Shown: one piece after another, positions 15,919 through 25,770 of the stretch | Position numbering within the stretch: the first letter of the stretch is position 1 | Layout of the letters: the number at the start of each line of letters is the position of its first letter | DNA from: an uncultured Lachnospiraceae bacterium | GTDB taxonomy: Bacteria; Bacillota; Clostridia; Lachnospirales; Lachnospiraceae | Reading direction: 5' to 3' | Assembly: GCA_905235435.1 (NCBI GenBank) | Contig: CAJOLD010000010.1 | Span: forward strand, 1-55,386 | DNA: 55,386 nt | Position numbers and translations under genes: made by a program | The notes under the pieces: model-generated | Told to the model about the DNA's origin: nothing | What the model saw: only the letters and a program-made list of their open reading frames with translations | The model's database searches: none

Positions 15919-17892
15919 TTAAGCCTGCGCCTGCGCGGCGCTGCTTCCCGTATACAGCTGACAGTATTTTCCCTTCTGGGCGAGCAGCTCCTCGTGCGTG
16001 CCGCGTTCGATAATGCGCCCCTGCTCCAGCACCATGATGCAGTCGCTGTCGCGGACCGTGGACAGACGGTGGGCGATCACAAAGGTCGTGCGCCCTTTCA
16101 TCAGCCGGTCCATTCCCTCCTGCACGTTCCGCTCTGTCCTGGTATCGATGGAGCTTGTCGCCTCGTCGAGGATCAGGACCGGCGGATCGGCGATGGCCGC
16201 TCTCGCGATCGCGAGAAGCTGTCTCTGGCCCTGGCTGAGATTTCCTCCGTTCGCCGTGATCACCGTGTCATAGCCCTTCGGGAGCTGCCTGATGAAGCCG
16301 TCCGCGTTCGCAAGCCTGGCCGCGGCGATCACCTCCTCGTCGGAGGCGTCCAGCTTTCCGTAGCGGATATTGTCCGCCACGGTCCCCGTGAAGAGGTTCG
16401 TCTCCTGGAGCACCATCCCGAGGGAGCGCCGCAGGTCGGCCTTCTTGATCTTGTTGATGTTGATCCCGTCGTAGCGGATCTTCCCGTCCTGAATATCGTA
16501 GAAACGGTTGATCAGATTGGTGATGGTCGTCTTTCCGGCTCCCGTCGTCCCGACAAAAGCGATTTTCTGTCCGGGCTCCGCGAACATCCTGATATCATGC
16601 AGGACCATTTTATCCGGATCGTATCCGAAATCCACGCCGTCAAAGACAACGTCCCCCTCCAGCCGCTTATACTCCGTCTCTCCCGTCGCCTGGTGCGTAT
16701 GCTTCCAGGCCCAGATGCCGGTATGCTCCTCGCCTGCCTCTTTCAGGACGCCGTCCTTCGTCACGGCATTCACCAGCGTCACATAACCTTCGTCCTTCTC
16801 CGGCTCCTCATCCATCAGGCGGAAGATCCTGTCGGCGCCGGCGAGGGCCATGACGATGCTGTTCAGCTGCATGGAGACCTGACTGACCGGCATGGAGAAG
16901 CTCCGGTTAAAGGTCAGAAAACTGGCCAGGGAGCCGAGCGTAAAACCGCCGGTCCCGTACAGGGCGAGCACGCCGCCGACCACCGCGCACAGCACGTAGC
17001 TGATGTTGCCGATCTGCGAATTGATCGGGCCGAGAACGTTGGAATAGAGGTTGGCCTTGTCCGCCGAGACAAAAAGCTCCTCGCTCAGTTCATTGAATTC
17101 CCGGATATTCTGCTCTTCATGGCAGAACACCTTGACGACCTTCTGGCCGTTCATCATCTCCTCGACAAACCCGTTCACCCTGCCGAGGCTCGCCTGCTGC
17201 GAAACGAAATAACGTCCGCTGACAGCCGTGCATTTTGCCGCCGCAAAGAGGGAGATCCCCACCATCAGCAGGCTGAGGGCCGTCAGGGGGATGCTCAGGA
17301 TCACCATGGAGATCAATACGCTGACGACCGTGACGGAGCTGTTGATCATCTGCGGGATGCTCTGGCTGATCATCTGCCGCAGCGTATCAATATCATTCGT
17401 GTAGACCGACATGATCTCGCCGTGGGAGTGGGTATCGAAATACCGGATCGGAAGACTCTCCATGTGCGTGAACACATCTGTCCTGAGCCTGCGCATCGTG
17501 CCCTGCGTGATCTCGATCATGATCCTCTGCTGCACGAAGGCTGCGAGCACGCCGATCCCGTAAAATATGGCCACGCGGCCGATCGCCGCGGCCAGCCCCG
17601 AAAAATCGGGGGACGGTGAGGCGAGAAGCGGCGTGATGTGAGCGTCGATCAGGGTCCTCGTAAACAGCGTTCCCTGAATGTTCGCCAGCACGCTGACAAA
17701 GATCAGGACGACCACCAGGATGCCCTGTGCCAGGTACCGCTGCCCGACATAGCGCAGGATCCTCCAGAAGAGGGCCCACGGGTGTTCAAGCTTGGGACGG
17801 GGGCCGCGCACACCGCGCCCGCCCGGGCCGCGCACCGGGCGTACGTTTGCCTGTCCTCCCGCCGGCTGCGGGCCGTTTTGGGACTGTGCCAT
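15919..17892 (-). CDS. ABC exporter half-transporter, catalytically complete subunit
   Basis: A protein of 657 residues: a Gly/Pro/Arg-rich N-terminal extension (about 1-35), a six-helix type I exporter domain (about 38-345) and a nucleotide-binding domain. Walker A is VGTTGAGKTT, the signature is LSQGQ and Walker B is VLILDEATSSID with the catalytic glutamate. It overlaps the partner gene by 1 bp. With a partner that has Asp instead of Glu after Walker B, this fits heterodimeric multidrug or peptide exporters such as BmrCD or TM287/288. An insertion of about 45 residues precedes the NBD (near 375-415). Substrate unknown. Confidence 0.94.
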   Translation of the reverse strand: MAQSQNGPQPAGGQANVRPVRGPGGRGVRGPRPKLEHPWALFWRILRYVGQRYLAQGILVVVLIFVSVLANIQGTLFTRTLIDAHITPLLASPSPDFSGLAAAIGRVAIFYGIGVLAAFVQQRIMIEITQGTMRRLRTDVFTHMESLPIRYFDTHSHGEIMSVYTNDIDTLRQMISQSIPQMINSSVTVVSVLISMVILSIPLTALSLLMVGISLFAAAKCTAVSGRYFVSQQASLGRVNGFVEEMMNGQKVVKVFCHEEQNIREFNELSEELFVSADKANLYSNVLGPINSQIGNISYVLCAVVGGVLALYGTGGFTLGSLASFLTFNRSFSMPVSQVSMQLNSIVMALAGADRIFRLMDEEPEKDEGYVTLVNAVTKDGVLKEAGEEHTGIWAWKHTHQATGETEYKRLEGDVVFDGVDFGYDPDKMVLHDIRMFAEPGQKIAFVGTTGAGKTTITNLINRFYDIQDGKIRYDGININKIKKADLRRSLGMVLQETNLFTGTVADNIRYGKLDASDEEVIAAARLANADGFIRQLPKGYDTVITANGGNLSQGQRQLLAIARAAIADPPVLILDEATSSIDTRTERNVQEGMDRLMKGRTTFVIAHRLSTVRDSDCIMVLEQGRIIERGTHEELLAQKGKYCQLYTGSSAAQAQA

Positions 17893-19643
17893 CAGTCATC
17901 CCCTCCTTTCGCGTCAAAATCCGCCTCCGCGCCGGTCTGCGACTCGTACACATCCCGGTAGATCTCATTCGAGGCAAGGAGCTCCTTATGCGTGCCGAAG
18001 CCGCTGACCCTGCCCTCGTCCATGACGATGATCCGGTCAGCCTGCTCGATGCTGGAGACACGCTGCGAGATAATGATCTTTGTCGTCCCGGGGATCTCGT
18101 CCCGGAGGGCGGCGCGGATCTTCGCGTCCGTCGCGGTATCGACCGCGCTCGTGCTGTCGTCAAAAATAATGATCTTCGGCTTCCCGAGGAGGGCCCTTGC
18201 GATGCAGAGCCGCTGCTGCTGGCCGCCGGAGAGGTTCGTGCCTCCCTGGGAGATCTCGGAATCATAGCCCTGCGGCATCCGCATGATAAAGTCATCCGCG
18301 CAGGCGATCCGGCATGCCTCCCTGCACTGCTCCGGCGTCGCGTCCGCATCCCCCCAGCGGAGGTTGTCGATGACGGTGCCCGAGAACAGTACGTTCTTCT
18401 GGAGCACGACCGACACCTGCCTGCGCAGCGCGTCGAGGTCATACTCCCGCACATCTCTTCCGCCGACCAGCACACTGCCGCCGGTCACATCGTAGAGGCG
18501 GCTGATCATGCTGACAAGGCTCGATTTGGAGCTGCCGGTCGGCCCGATAATGCCGATCGTCTCCCCTGATTCGATCTTCAGATTCACATGGTCGAGGACC
18601 GGTATCTCCGCCGTAGCGCTGTAAGAGAACATGACGTCCCGAAACTCGATGCTGCCGTCCGCGACTTCAAATACCGGATCCTCCGGATTCTTCAGCGTGC
18701 TCTCCTCCTCCAGCACCTCGGCGATCCTGCGCCCGCTCGCCGCGCTCATCGTCAGCATCACGAAGATCATGGAGAGCATCATCAGGCTCATCAGGATATT
18801 CATGCAGTAGGCGAGAAGGCTCATCATCTCTCCCGTGGTCAGGCTGCCCGCCACGATCATCTTCGCGCCGAACCAGCTGATCAGCAGAATGCAGGTGTAG
18901 ACCGTAAGGGTCATGACCGGCCCGTTATAGACGACGATCTTCTCGGCGTCCGTGAACATCTTGTAAAGGTTCCAGGCCGCCTTTGTAAATTTGCTGTTTT
19001 CGTGCTCCTCGCGGACATACGCCTTTACAACGCGGATACCGGTCACGTTCTCCTGCACGCTCGCGTTGAGCTCGTCATACTTTTCGAAGACCTGCGTAAA
19101 GTATTTTATTGCCCTGCTCATGATAAAGACCAGGAAAAGGCCGAGGAAAAGCACCGCGATCAGATAGATGCTCGCGAGCCTCGCATTGATGATGAACGCC
19201 ATCGTCATTGCCACGATCAGGCTTGCCGGGGCGCGGAAACACATCCGCAGGATCATCTGGTAGGCGTTCTGGACGTTCGAGACGTCCGTCGTCATTCTGG
19301 TGACGAGTCCCGCAACGCTGAACCGGTCAATATTCTCAAAGGAGAATGTCTGGATGTTTTCGAACATTCCCATGCGGAGATTCTTCGCGAATCCCGTGGA
19401 AGCGCGGGCGGCAAAAACGCCGCCGAGAAGGCCGAATAAAAGACCGAGGCCGGCAGCCCCGATCATGATCAGCCCTACTTTAATGATATGGTCAAGGTTC
19501 CCTGCGGAGACTCCCTGATCGATAATGGATGCCATGAGCAGCGGGATGATCATCTCCATGACCACCTCGCCGATCATGCACAGAGGAGTCAGGAGGGAGG
19601 CCCTCCTGTACTCCTTGATATAAGACAGCAGTGTTTTCAGCAT
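17892..19643 (-). CDS. ABC exporter half-transporter, degenerate-site subunit
   Basis: A protein of 583 residues with six transmembrane helices and a nucleotide-binding domain. Walker A reads GPTGSSKSS, the signature LSGGQ is intact, and Walker B is IIIFDDSTSAVD: the catalytic glutamate is replaced by aspartate. This is the pattern of the non-hydrolysing site in asymmetric heterodimeric exporters. It starts 27 bp after the PFOR stop, so it could be transcribed with PFOR. The downstream partner supplies the normal site. Confidence 0.94.
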   Translation of the reverse strand: MLKTLLSYIKEYRRASLLTPLCMIGEVVMEMIIPLLMASIIDQGVSAGNLDHIIKVGLIMIGAAGLGLLFGLLGGVFAARASTGFAKNLRMGMFENIQTFSFENIDRFSVAGLVTRMTTDVSNVQNAYQMILRMCFRAPASLIVAMTMAFIINARLASIYLIAVLFLGLFLVFIMSRAIKYFTQVFEKYDELNASVQENVTGIRVVKAYVREEHENSKFTKAAWNLYKMFTDAEKIVVYNGPVMTLTVYTCILLISWFGAKMIVAGSLTTGEMMSLLAYCMNILMSLMMLSMIFVMLTMSAASGRRIAEVLEEESTLKNPEDPVFEVADGSIEFRDVMFSYSATAEIPVLDHVNLKIESGETIGIIGPTGSSKSSLVSMISRLYDVTGGSVLVGGRDVREYDLDALRRQVSVVLQKNVLFSGTVIDNLRWGDADATPEQCREACRIACADDFIMRMPQGYDSEISQGGTNLSGGQQQRLCIARALLGKPKIIIFDDSTSAVDTATDAKIRAALRDEIPGTTKIIISQRVSSIEQADRIIVMDEGRVSGFGTHKELLASNEIYRDVYESQTGAEADFDAKGGDD

Positions 19644-19670
19644 CTTTTATCTACCTTTACTGTTACAGGC

Positions 19671-22600
19671 TCAGCGCTCTTCGCGCTCCGCCATTTCTCT
19701 GTACTTTTCATATCTCTCCGAAGAAAGCTTCGCGCCTTCCGCGAACAGGGCGTCGGCATTGTCCGGGAAGGTCCTGCGCAGCGCGCTGTAGCGCACCTCG
19801 CCGTCCAGGAATTCCTGATAGGCGATGCTGGGCTCCTTCGAGTCAAGCGTGAACTTCGGCTCCGCATCCGGGTTGTACCTGTAGAGGAACCAGTAGCCTG
19901 CGTCGACCGCCTTCTTCATCTCATCCTGCACGCGGTCCGTGCCGCAGCGCAGTCCGTGCTCCTGGCAGGGCGCATAGGCGATGATCACGCTCGGTCCTTT
20001 ATACTCCTGCGCTTCCTTCAGCGCGCGGATGAGCTGCGCGTAATCCGCTCCCATCGCGACCTGGGCGACGTATACCTGCCCGTAGGTCATCAGCATGCTC
20101 CCCAGATCCTTCTTCGGCTGCTTCTTGCCTGCCGCGGTAAACTGGGCAACGGCGCCGACCGGCGTCGCCTTGGATGCCTGTCCGCCTGTATTGGAGTAGA
20201 CCTCCGTGTCGACGATCAGGACGTTCACGTCCTCGCCGCTCGCGATCACGTGGTCAAGGCCGCCGAAACCGATATCGTAGGCCCAGCCGTCACCGCCGTA
20301 CATCCAGAAGGTCTTCTTCGAAAGCTGATCCTTATAGCGCAGGATGGTGCGCGCCTGCTCACTTCCCTCTTTCTCCAGGGCCGCGATGAGCGCCTCGGAG
20401 GCCGGGGCCGATCTTTCAAAGGAATCGTAGGTCTCCAGCCAGGTGTCGATGGCACCGGCAAGGGCGCTGTCCTTCGTCTGTCCGCGCAGATCCGTCACGC
20501 GCTTCTTCTGTGCCTCCCTCTGCTGTCCCACGGAGAGCACCATGCCGAGACTGAACTCGGCGTTATTCTCAAACAGGGAGTTCGACCATGCGGGACCGTG
20601 CCCCTGCCCGTTCACCGTGTACGGGATGCCGGGCATCGCGGAGCCCCATGCCTGGGAACAGCCGGTGGCGTTTGCCCAGTAGACCCTGTCTCCGTAGAGC
20701 TGCGTCAGGATCTTCGCGTAGGGCGTCTCGCCGCATCCGGCGCAGGCCGCCGAGAACTCGACCAGCGGCCGCCTGAACTGGCTGCCCTTTACCGTATAGG
20801 GATCAAAAATATCTTCCTTCTCGGGGAGCGAAAGCGCGTACTCCCAGCTCTCCCCGGTGTCCTGTGCCGTGGCTGCGGGCACCATCGTCAATGCCTTCTC
20901 CTTCGCGGGACATACATGCGCGCAGCTTCCGCAGCCCGTGCAGTCGGCCTCGCTGACCTGAAGGGTAAAGTACAGCCCCTCGGCTCCCTTGCCCTTTGCG
21001 GGCGTGATCTTCATGCCCTCCGGCATGCCGTTCTTTTCTTCTTCCGTAAGCAGATACGGGCGTACAACGGCGTGCGGGCAGACATAGCTGCAGCGGTTGC
21101 ACTGGATGCACTGCGCGGGATCCCATACCGGCACGCGCGAAGCGATCCGCCGCTTCTCGTAGGCGGTAAGGCCCATGTCCATGACGCCGTCCTTATAGCG
21201 CGTCAGCGCGCTGACGGGAAGATCGTCGCCCTTCTGCAGATTGATGGGCTCCAGGATGCCCGTCACGACCTCCGGAACGCTGCGCTCAGCCGCCGGCTCA
21301 TCCTGCGCGTCCTTCCAGCTCTCCGGCACGGTGATCTCCACCGGCGAATCCACGCCGGCGTCCACAGCCGCGAGGTTCCTTGCCACAACGTCCTCGCCCT
21401 TTGCGTAGTAGGTCTTCGTCGCGGCCTCCTTCATGTAGCGCACGGCGTCCTCCAGCGGAATGACCGGCATCAGCTTAAAGAAGGCGGCCTGCAGGACCAT
21501 GTTGAAATGCCCGCCGAGGCCGAGCTCACCGGCGATCTTTCCGGCATCGATCGTGTAAAGGCGGATGCCCTTATTCGCGATCTCCCGCTTTGTGCGGGCC
21601 GGGATGTGCGCCTCCAGCTCGTGATCCGTCCAGGGACAGTTGATCAGCAGCGTCCCGCCCGGCTTTACCTCCTGCGCGATATCAAATTTTTCAATGTATG
21701 TAAGATTGTGGACCGCGACAAAATCCGCGGACTTCACGTAGTAGGAAGCCCTGATCGGCCGGTCCGCGAAACGGAGGTGGCTCTTTGTCACACCGAAGGA
21801 TTTCTTCGCGTCATACTCGAAATAGGCCTGCGCGAATTTGTCCGTGTGGGAATTGATGATCTCCACGGTGTTCTTGTTGGCACCCACCGTACCGTCCGAG
21901 CCGAGGCCCCAGAATTTGCAGCTGACAAGCCCGGCCTCCTCCGGGTGGACGGTCTCCGTCTCCGGAAGGGAAAGGTGCGTCACATCATCATTGATGCCGA
22001 TCGTAAAGCTGTTCTTCGGCTCCGCGGAACTAAGATTCGCAAAGACTGCGGCGATCTGGGAGGGTGTGGTGTCCTTCGAAGAGAGGCCGTAGCGTCCGCC
22101 GACCACGGTCAGGTCGGCCCTGCCGCGCAGCGCGGTGCAGACATCCTGATAGAGCGGCTCGCCGGCGCTGCCCATCTCCTTCGTGCGGTCGAGGACCGCG
22201 ATGGATCTGCAGGTGGCGGGAATGGCGTCCACAAAGCGGGAAATATCGAAAGGCCTGTACAGATGGACCTGCACAAATCCCGTCTTCTCCCCGCGGGCGT
22301 TCAGATAGTCGACGGTCTCCTTCACACAGCCGGAGACAGAACCCATGGCGACGATCACCCGCTCCGCGTCGGGCGCTCCGTAATAGTTGAAAAGGTGATA
22401 CTCGCGGCCCGTATATTCGCTCACTTTGCCGAGATAATCCTCGACGATGTCCGGAAGCGCGTCGTAGTCCGCGTTGCTGGCTTCTCTGATCTGGAAGAAG
22501 ATATCCGGATTCTGGACGGTCGCGCGGACCATCGGATGTTCCGGCGAGAGCGCCTGGGCGCGGAAAGCGTCAAGCGCGTCCCTGTCAAGCAGGGAAGCCA

Positions 22601-23180
22601 GGAATTCATAGGGCATCTGCTCGACCTTGTCGATCTCATGGGACGTCCTGAATCCATCAAAGAAATGGATGAAGGGGATGCGCGCCTTGATGGCGGAAAG
22701 GTGCGCGACGCCCGCAAGGTCCATGACCTCCTGCACGTCGCCGCTGGAGAGCAGCGCAAATCCCGTCTGCCGGCAGTTCATCACATCCGAATGATCGCCG
22801 AAGATCGAGAGCGCGTGGCCTCCCACCGTACGGCTCGCGACATGGAGCACGCCGGGGAGACGCTCGCCGGAGATCCTGTGCATCGTCGGGATCATCAGCA
22901 TCAGGCCCTGCGAGGAGGTGAAGCTGGACGCGAGAGCGCCCGTCTCCAGAGCTCCGTGCACGGCTGCGATCGCGCCTGCCTCCGACTGCATTTCCACCAG
23001 CCGGACGGGCTGTCCGAAAAGGTTCTCCTTTCCCTTCGCGGCCCACACATCCGTTTTGCCCGCCATGGGCGAGGAGGGCGTGATCGGGTAGATCGCTGCG
23101 ACCTCGGTAAATGCGTAGGCGATATATGCGGCGGCTTCGTTGCCGTCCACCGTGACAAACTCTCTTCTGCGGTCGGTCAT
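19671..23180 (-). CDS. nifJ: Pyruvate:ferredoxin (flavodoxin) oxidoreductase
   Basis: A protein of 1169 residues starting MTDRRREFVTVDG, with AAGGAGG 9 nt upstream. It is the single-chain form. Domains in order: pyrimidine-binding (IYPITPSSPMA), the gamma domain, two [4Fe-4S] motifs (CIQCNRCSYVCPHAVV and CTGCGSCAHVCPAKEKA), then the thiamine-diphosphate domain with CAGCGETPYAK and GGDGWAYDIGFGG. It decarboxylates pyruvate to acetyl-CoA and reduces ferredoxin, the central catabolic step of this anaerobe and the electron source for hydrogenase. It lies 51 bp after the acyl-CoA-ligase fusion gene. Confidence 0.98.
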   Translation of the reverse strand: MTDRRREFVTVDGNEAAAYIAYAFTEVAAIYPITPSSPMAGKTDVWAAKGKENLFGQPVRLVEMQSEAGAIAAVHGALETGALASSFTSSQGLMLMIPTMHRISGERLPGVLHVASRTVGGHALSIFGDHSDVMNCRQTGFALLSSGDVQEVMDLAGVAHLSAIKARIPFIHFFDGFRTSHEIDKVEQMPYEFLASLLDRDALDAFRAQALSPEHPMVRATVQNPDIFFQIREASNADYDALPDIVEDYLGKVSEYTGREYHLFNYYGAPDAERVIVAMGSVSGCVKETVDYLNARGEKTGFVQVHLYRPFDISRFVDAIPATCRSIAVLDRTKEMGSAGEPLYQDVCTALRGRADLTVVGGRYGLSSKDTTPSQIAAVFANLSSAEPKNSFTIGINDDVTHLSLPETETVHPEEAGLVSCKFWGLGSDGTVGANKNTVEIINSHTDKFAQAYFEYDAKKSFGVTKSHLRFADRPIRASYYVKSADFVAVHNLTYIEKFDIAQEVKPGGTLLINCPWTDHELEAHIPARTKREIANKGIRLYTIDAGKIAGELGLGGHFNMVLQAAFFKLMPVIPLEDAVRYMKEAATKTYYAKGEDVVARNLAAVDAGVDSPVEITVPESWKDAQDEPAAERSVPEVVTGILEPINLQKGDDLPVSALTRYKDGVMDMGLTAYEKRRIASRVPVWDPAQCIQCNRCSYVCPHAVVRPYLLTEEEKNGMPEGMKITPAKGKGAEGLYFTLQVSEADCTGCGSCAHVCPAKEKALTMVPAATAQDTGESWEYALSLPEKEDIFDPYTVKGSQFRRPLVEFSAACAGCGETPYAKILTQLYGDRVYWANATGCSQAWGSAMPGIPYTVNGQGHGPAWSNSLFENNAEFSLGMVLSVGQQREAQKKRVTDLRGQTKDSALAGAIDTWLETYDSFERSAPASEALIAALEKEGSEQARTILRYKDQLSKKTFWMYGGDGWAYDIGFGGLDHVIASGEDVNVLIVDTEVYSNTGGQASKATPVGAVAQFTAAGKKQPKKDLGSMLMTYGQVYVAQVAMGADYAQLIRALKEAQEYKGPSVIIAYAPCQEHGLRCGTDRVQDEMKKAVDAGYWFLYRYNPDAEPKFTLDSKEPSIAYQEFLDGEVRYSALRRTFPDNADALFAEGAKLSSERYEKYREMAEREER

Positions 23181-23231
23181 GGCTCTGTTCCTCCTTGTCT
23201 TTTTCTGTGTTCCTGTCATGCGGCACCGCCG

Positions 23232-25727
23232 TCAGGCAGTCTCGATGCCGGCCGCTTTCTGCAGGCCGAGCTTCTTAACGGCTTCCTCTCTCATCTTATA
23301 TTTCTGGATCTTCCCGGCATCGTTCATCGGGAAGCTGTCCACGAAATCGATGTACTTCGGGACCTTGTGCTTCGCCATATGATCGAGGACGAACTTCTTC
23401 ATCTCATCGACGGTCATGGTCTCGCCCTTCTTGAGGATGATGCAGGCCATGATCTCCTCGCCCATCGCCTCGTCAGGCACGCCGATGACCTGCACGTCGC
23501 TGACCTTCGGATGCGTGTAGATAAACTCTTCGATCTCCTTCGGGTAGATGTTCTCGCCGCCGCGGATGATCATATCCTTCAGACGTCCCGTGATACGGTA
23601 ATTCCCCTCCGGGGTCCTGCAGGCAAGATCGCCCGTGTGCAGCCAGCCATCCGGGTCGATCGCCGCCGCGGTCGCCTTCGGCATCTTGTAATAGCCCTTC
23701 ATAATATTGTAGCCTCTGGCCACAAACTCGCCGATCACGCCGTCCGGGCAGACCTCTCCGGTCTCCGGATCCACGATCCTGCACTCGACGCCCGGGAAGG
23801 CGCTTCCGACCGTGGCAACGCGGACCTCCAGGGGATCCGTTGTGCGGCTCATCGTGCAGCCCGGCGCAGCCTCCGTCTGTCCGTAGACGATAACGATCTC
23901 GGGCATGTGCATCTTATCTACCACGTCGCGCATAACGGAGATGGGGCAGGGGCTTCCGGCCATGATGCCGGTCCTCATATGGCTGAAATCCGTCTTCGCG
24001 AAATCCGGGTGCTCCAGCATGGAAATGAACATCGTGGGCACGCCGTGGAAGGCGGTGATGTGCTCATTGTTGATGCAGGAGAGCGAGGACTTCGGCGAGA
24101 AGTACGGGATCGGCAGGATGGTCCCGCCGTGGGTCATCGTCGCGGTCATGGCGAGGACCATGCCGAAGCAGTGGAACATCGGCACCTGGATCATCATGCG
24201 GTCCTCCGTGGAGAGGTCCATGCCGTCGCCGATGCTCTTGCCGTCATTGATGATATTATAATGGGTCAGCATGACGCCCTTCGGGAATCCGGTCGTGCCC
24301 GAGGTATACTGCATGTTGCAGACGTCGTGCACGTCGACCGCCGCGGCCATCCTGCGGATCTCCTCGATCGGTGTGCGGGAGGCATACTCCATGGACTCCT
24401 CCCAGGTCAGCGCGCCGTTCATGCGGAAGCCGACCGTGATCACGTTGCGCAGGAAGGGAAGCCTGCTGCAGTGGAGCGGCTCGCCGCCCTTGCTGTCCTT
24501 CATCTCGGGGCAGAGCTCCTCCATGATCTGCTTGTAGTTTGAATCCCTGTAGCCCTCGATCATGACAAGCGTATGCGTGTCGGACTGGCGCAGCAGATAC
24601 TCGGCCTCGTGGATCTTGTACGCCGTATTCATGGTGACAAGGACGGCGCCGATCTTTGTGGTGGCCCAGAAGGTCAAAAACCACTGCGGCACGTTGGTCG
24701 CCCAGATGGTGACCTTGGAGCCCGCCTTTACGCCGAGGGATACGAGCACGCGCGCGAACTCGTCCACATCGTCGCGGAACTGGCTGTAGGTCCTGGTGTA
24801 ATCAAGGGTCGTAAACTTGATCGCCAGCTGGTCCGGGAATTCCTCCACCATCGTGTCGAGGACCTGCGGAAAGGTCTTGTTGATCAGGGTCCCCTTCTCC
24901 CACACATAGCGGCCCTTATGACGCTCACTCCAGTAAAGGTGCTTCTGGCCGCGCTTTGTGTTCTCATAGGCGCGCAGCGCGTTCTCAAAGTGGGTCAGGA
25001 TGATCTCGATATCCTCCAGACCTTCGATCCAGGCCGGATCCCAGGCAAGGGAGACAAAGCCGTCGTAGTTGACGGAGCGCAGCGCGTTCATCAGATCCCG
25101 GATGGGCAGCAGCCCGTCGCCGATCAGTTCGGGCACGGCCCTGCCGTCCTCCATCCTGTAGTCGTGGATGTGGACGTGATGCACGTACGCCCCGAGGTCG
25201 GTGATGGTCTTCTCCGCGTCCTCACCGGCAAGGCAGGTGCTGTACATATTCCAGGACGCGGCGAGACGGTCGTCCGCGAAGTGGTTGAGCAGGTCGCGCA
25301 GCTTTGTCGTATCCGCAAAGAGTCCGGTCGTCTCCACCAGCGCCGTCACGTGCGCGCTGCCGATGGAAGCGAGCATGCGCTCCACAGGCGCGATGCACTT
25401 CTCCAGATCCTTCTCCTGTGTTCTGACTACGATACAGGGAATGCCGAGGTTGACCGCCGTCTGAAGGCAGCGCTCAAATTCATCCGTGAAATCCGGATCG
25501 GTAAAATCACTGACCGTTCCGATACACGGAAGGGAAAGCCCCCTGTCGCCTAATGTGCGGCGGACTCTCGCCGCTCTTTCCGGGTTTGCGGGGCTTCCCT
25601 TTCCGGTAAAGATCCCGCTGTTGATATCATAAAGCTCCAGGCCCTGCATGCGTGTGCTTTCGGCAGCGTCACACAGCTCGTCCCAGCTCAGATCATTCCA
25701 GTATTTGATTGAGAATGACAGTTTCAA
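23232..25727 (-). CDS. Fusion of sugar-phosphate isomerase-like TIM barrel with acyl-CoA synthetase
   Basis: A protein of 831 residues, start codon TTG with AAGGAGG 7 nt upstream. Residues 1 to about 260 are an AP-endonuclease-2/xylose-isomerase-like TIM barrel (GLELYDINSG, ALVETTG, YVHHVHIHDYR). Residues about 270-825 are a complete AMP-forming acyl-CoA synthetase: YTSGTTGFPKG at 474-484, YGQTEAAPGCT, GWLHTGDLA, GRLKDMIIRGGENIYPKE and a C-terminal lysine in MNDAGKIQKYKM. The last usual barrel metal ligand, a Glu in the final strand, appears to read Ala228 (FVSLAWD), so barrel activity is uncertain. The acid substrate is unknown; medium or long chain is likely. Confidence 0.92.
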   Translation of the reverse strand: MKLSFSIKYWNDLSWDELCDAAESTRMQGLELYDINSGIFTGKGSPANPERAARVRRTLGDRGLSLPCIGTVSDFTDPDFTDEFERCLQTAVNLGIPCIVVRTQEKDLEKCIAPVERMLASIGSAHVTALVETTGLFADTTKLRDLLNHFADDRLAASWNMYSTCLAGEDAEKTITDLGAYVHHVHIHDYRMEDGRAVPELIGDGLLPIRDLMNALRSVNYDGFVSLAWDPAWIEGLEDIEIILTHFENALRAYENTKRGQKHLYWSERHKGRYVWEKGTLINKTFPQVLDTMVEEFPDQLAIKFTTLDYTRTYSQFRDDVDEFARVLVSLGVKAGSKVTIWATNVPQWFLTFWATTKIGAVLVTMNTAYKIHEAEYLLRQSDTHTLVMIEGYRDSNYKQIMEELCPEMKDSKGGEPLHCSRLPFLRNVITVGFRMNGALTWEESMEYASRTPIEEIRRMAAAVDVHDVCNMQYTSGTTGFPKGVMLTHYNIINDGKSIGDGMDLSTEDRMMIQVPMFHCFGMVLAMTATMTHGGTILPIPYFSPKSSLSCINNEHITAFHGVPTMFISMLEHPDFAKTDFSHMRTGIMAGSPCPISVMRDVVDKMHMPEIVIVYGQTEAAPGCTMSRTTDPLEVRVATVGSAFPGVECRIVDPETGEVCPDGVIGEFVARGYNIMKGYYKMPKATAAAIDPDGWLHTGDLACRTPEGNYRITGRLKDMIIRGGENIYPKEIEEFIYTHPKVSDVQVIGVPDEAMGEEIMACIILKKGETMTVDEMKKFVLDHMAKHKVPKYIDFVDSFPMNDAGKIQKYKMREEAVKKLGLQKAAGIETA

Positions 25728-25770
25728 AACAGATCCTCCTTGTCTTCTCTTAACTTATGGCGGGTGGCGT

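Noticed and set aside
19488..24542. A 1684-codon open frame on the plus strand
   Set aside because: It runs antisense across the PFOR and acyl-CoA-ligase genes, whose products are highly conserved. GC-rich codon use leaves few antisense stops; the translation is His/Arg/Asp-rich with no domain.
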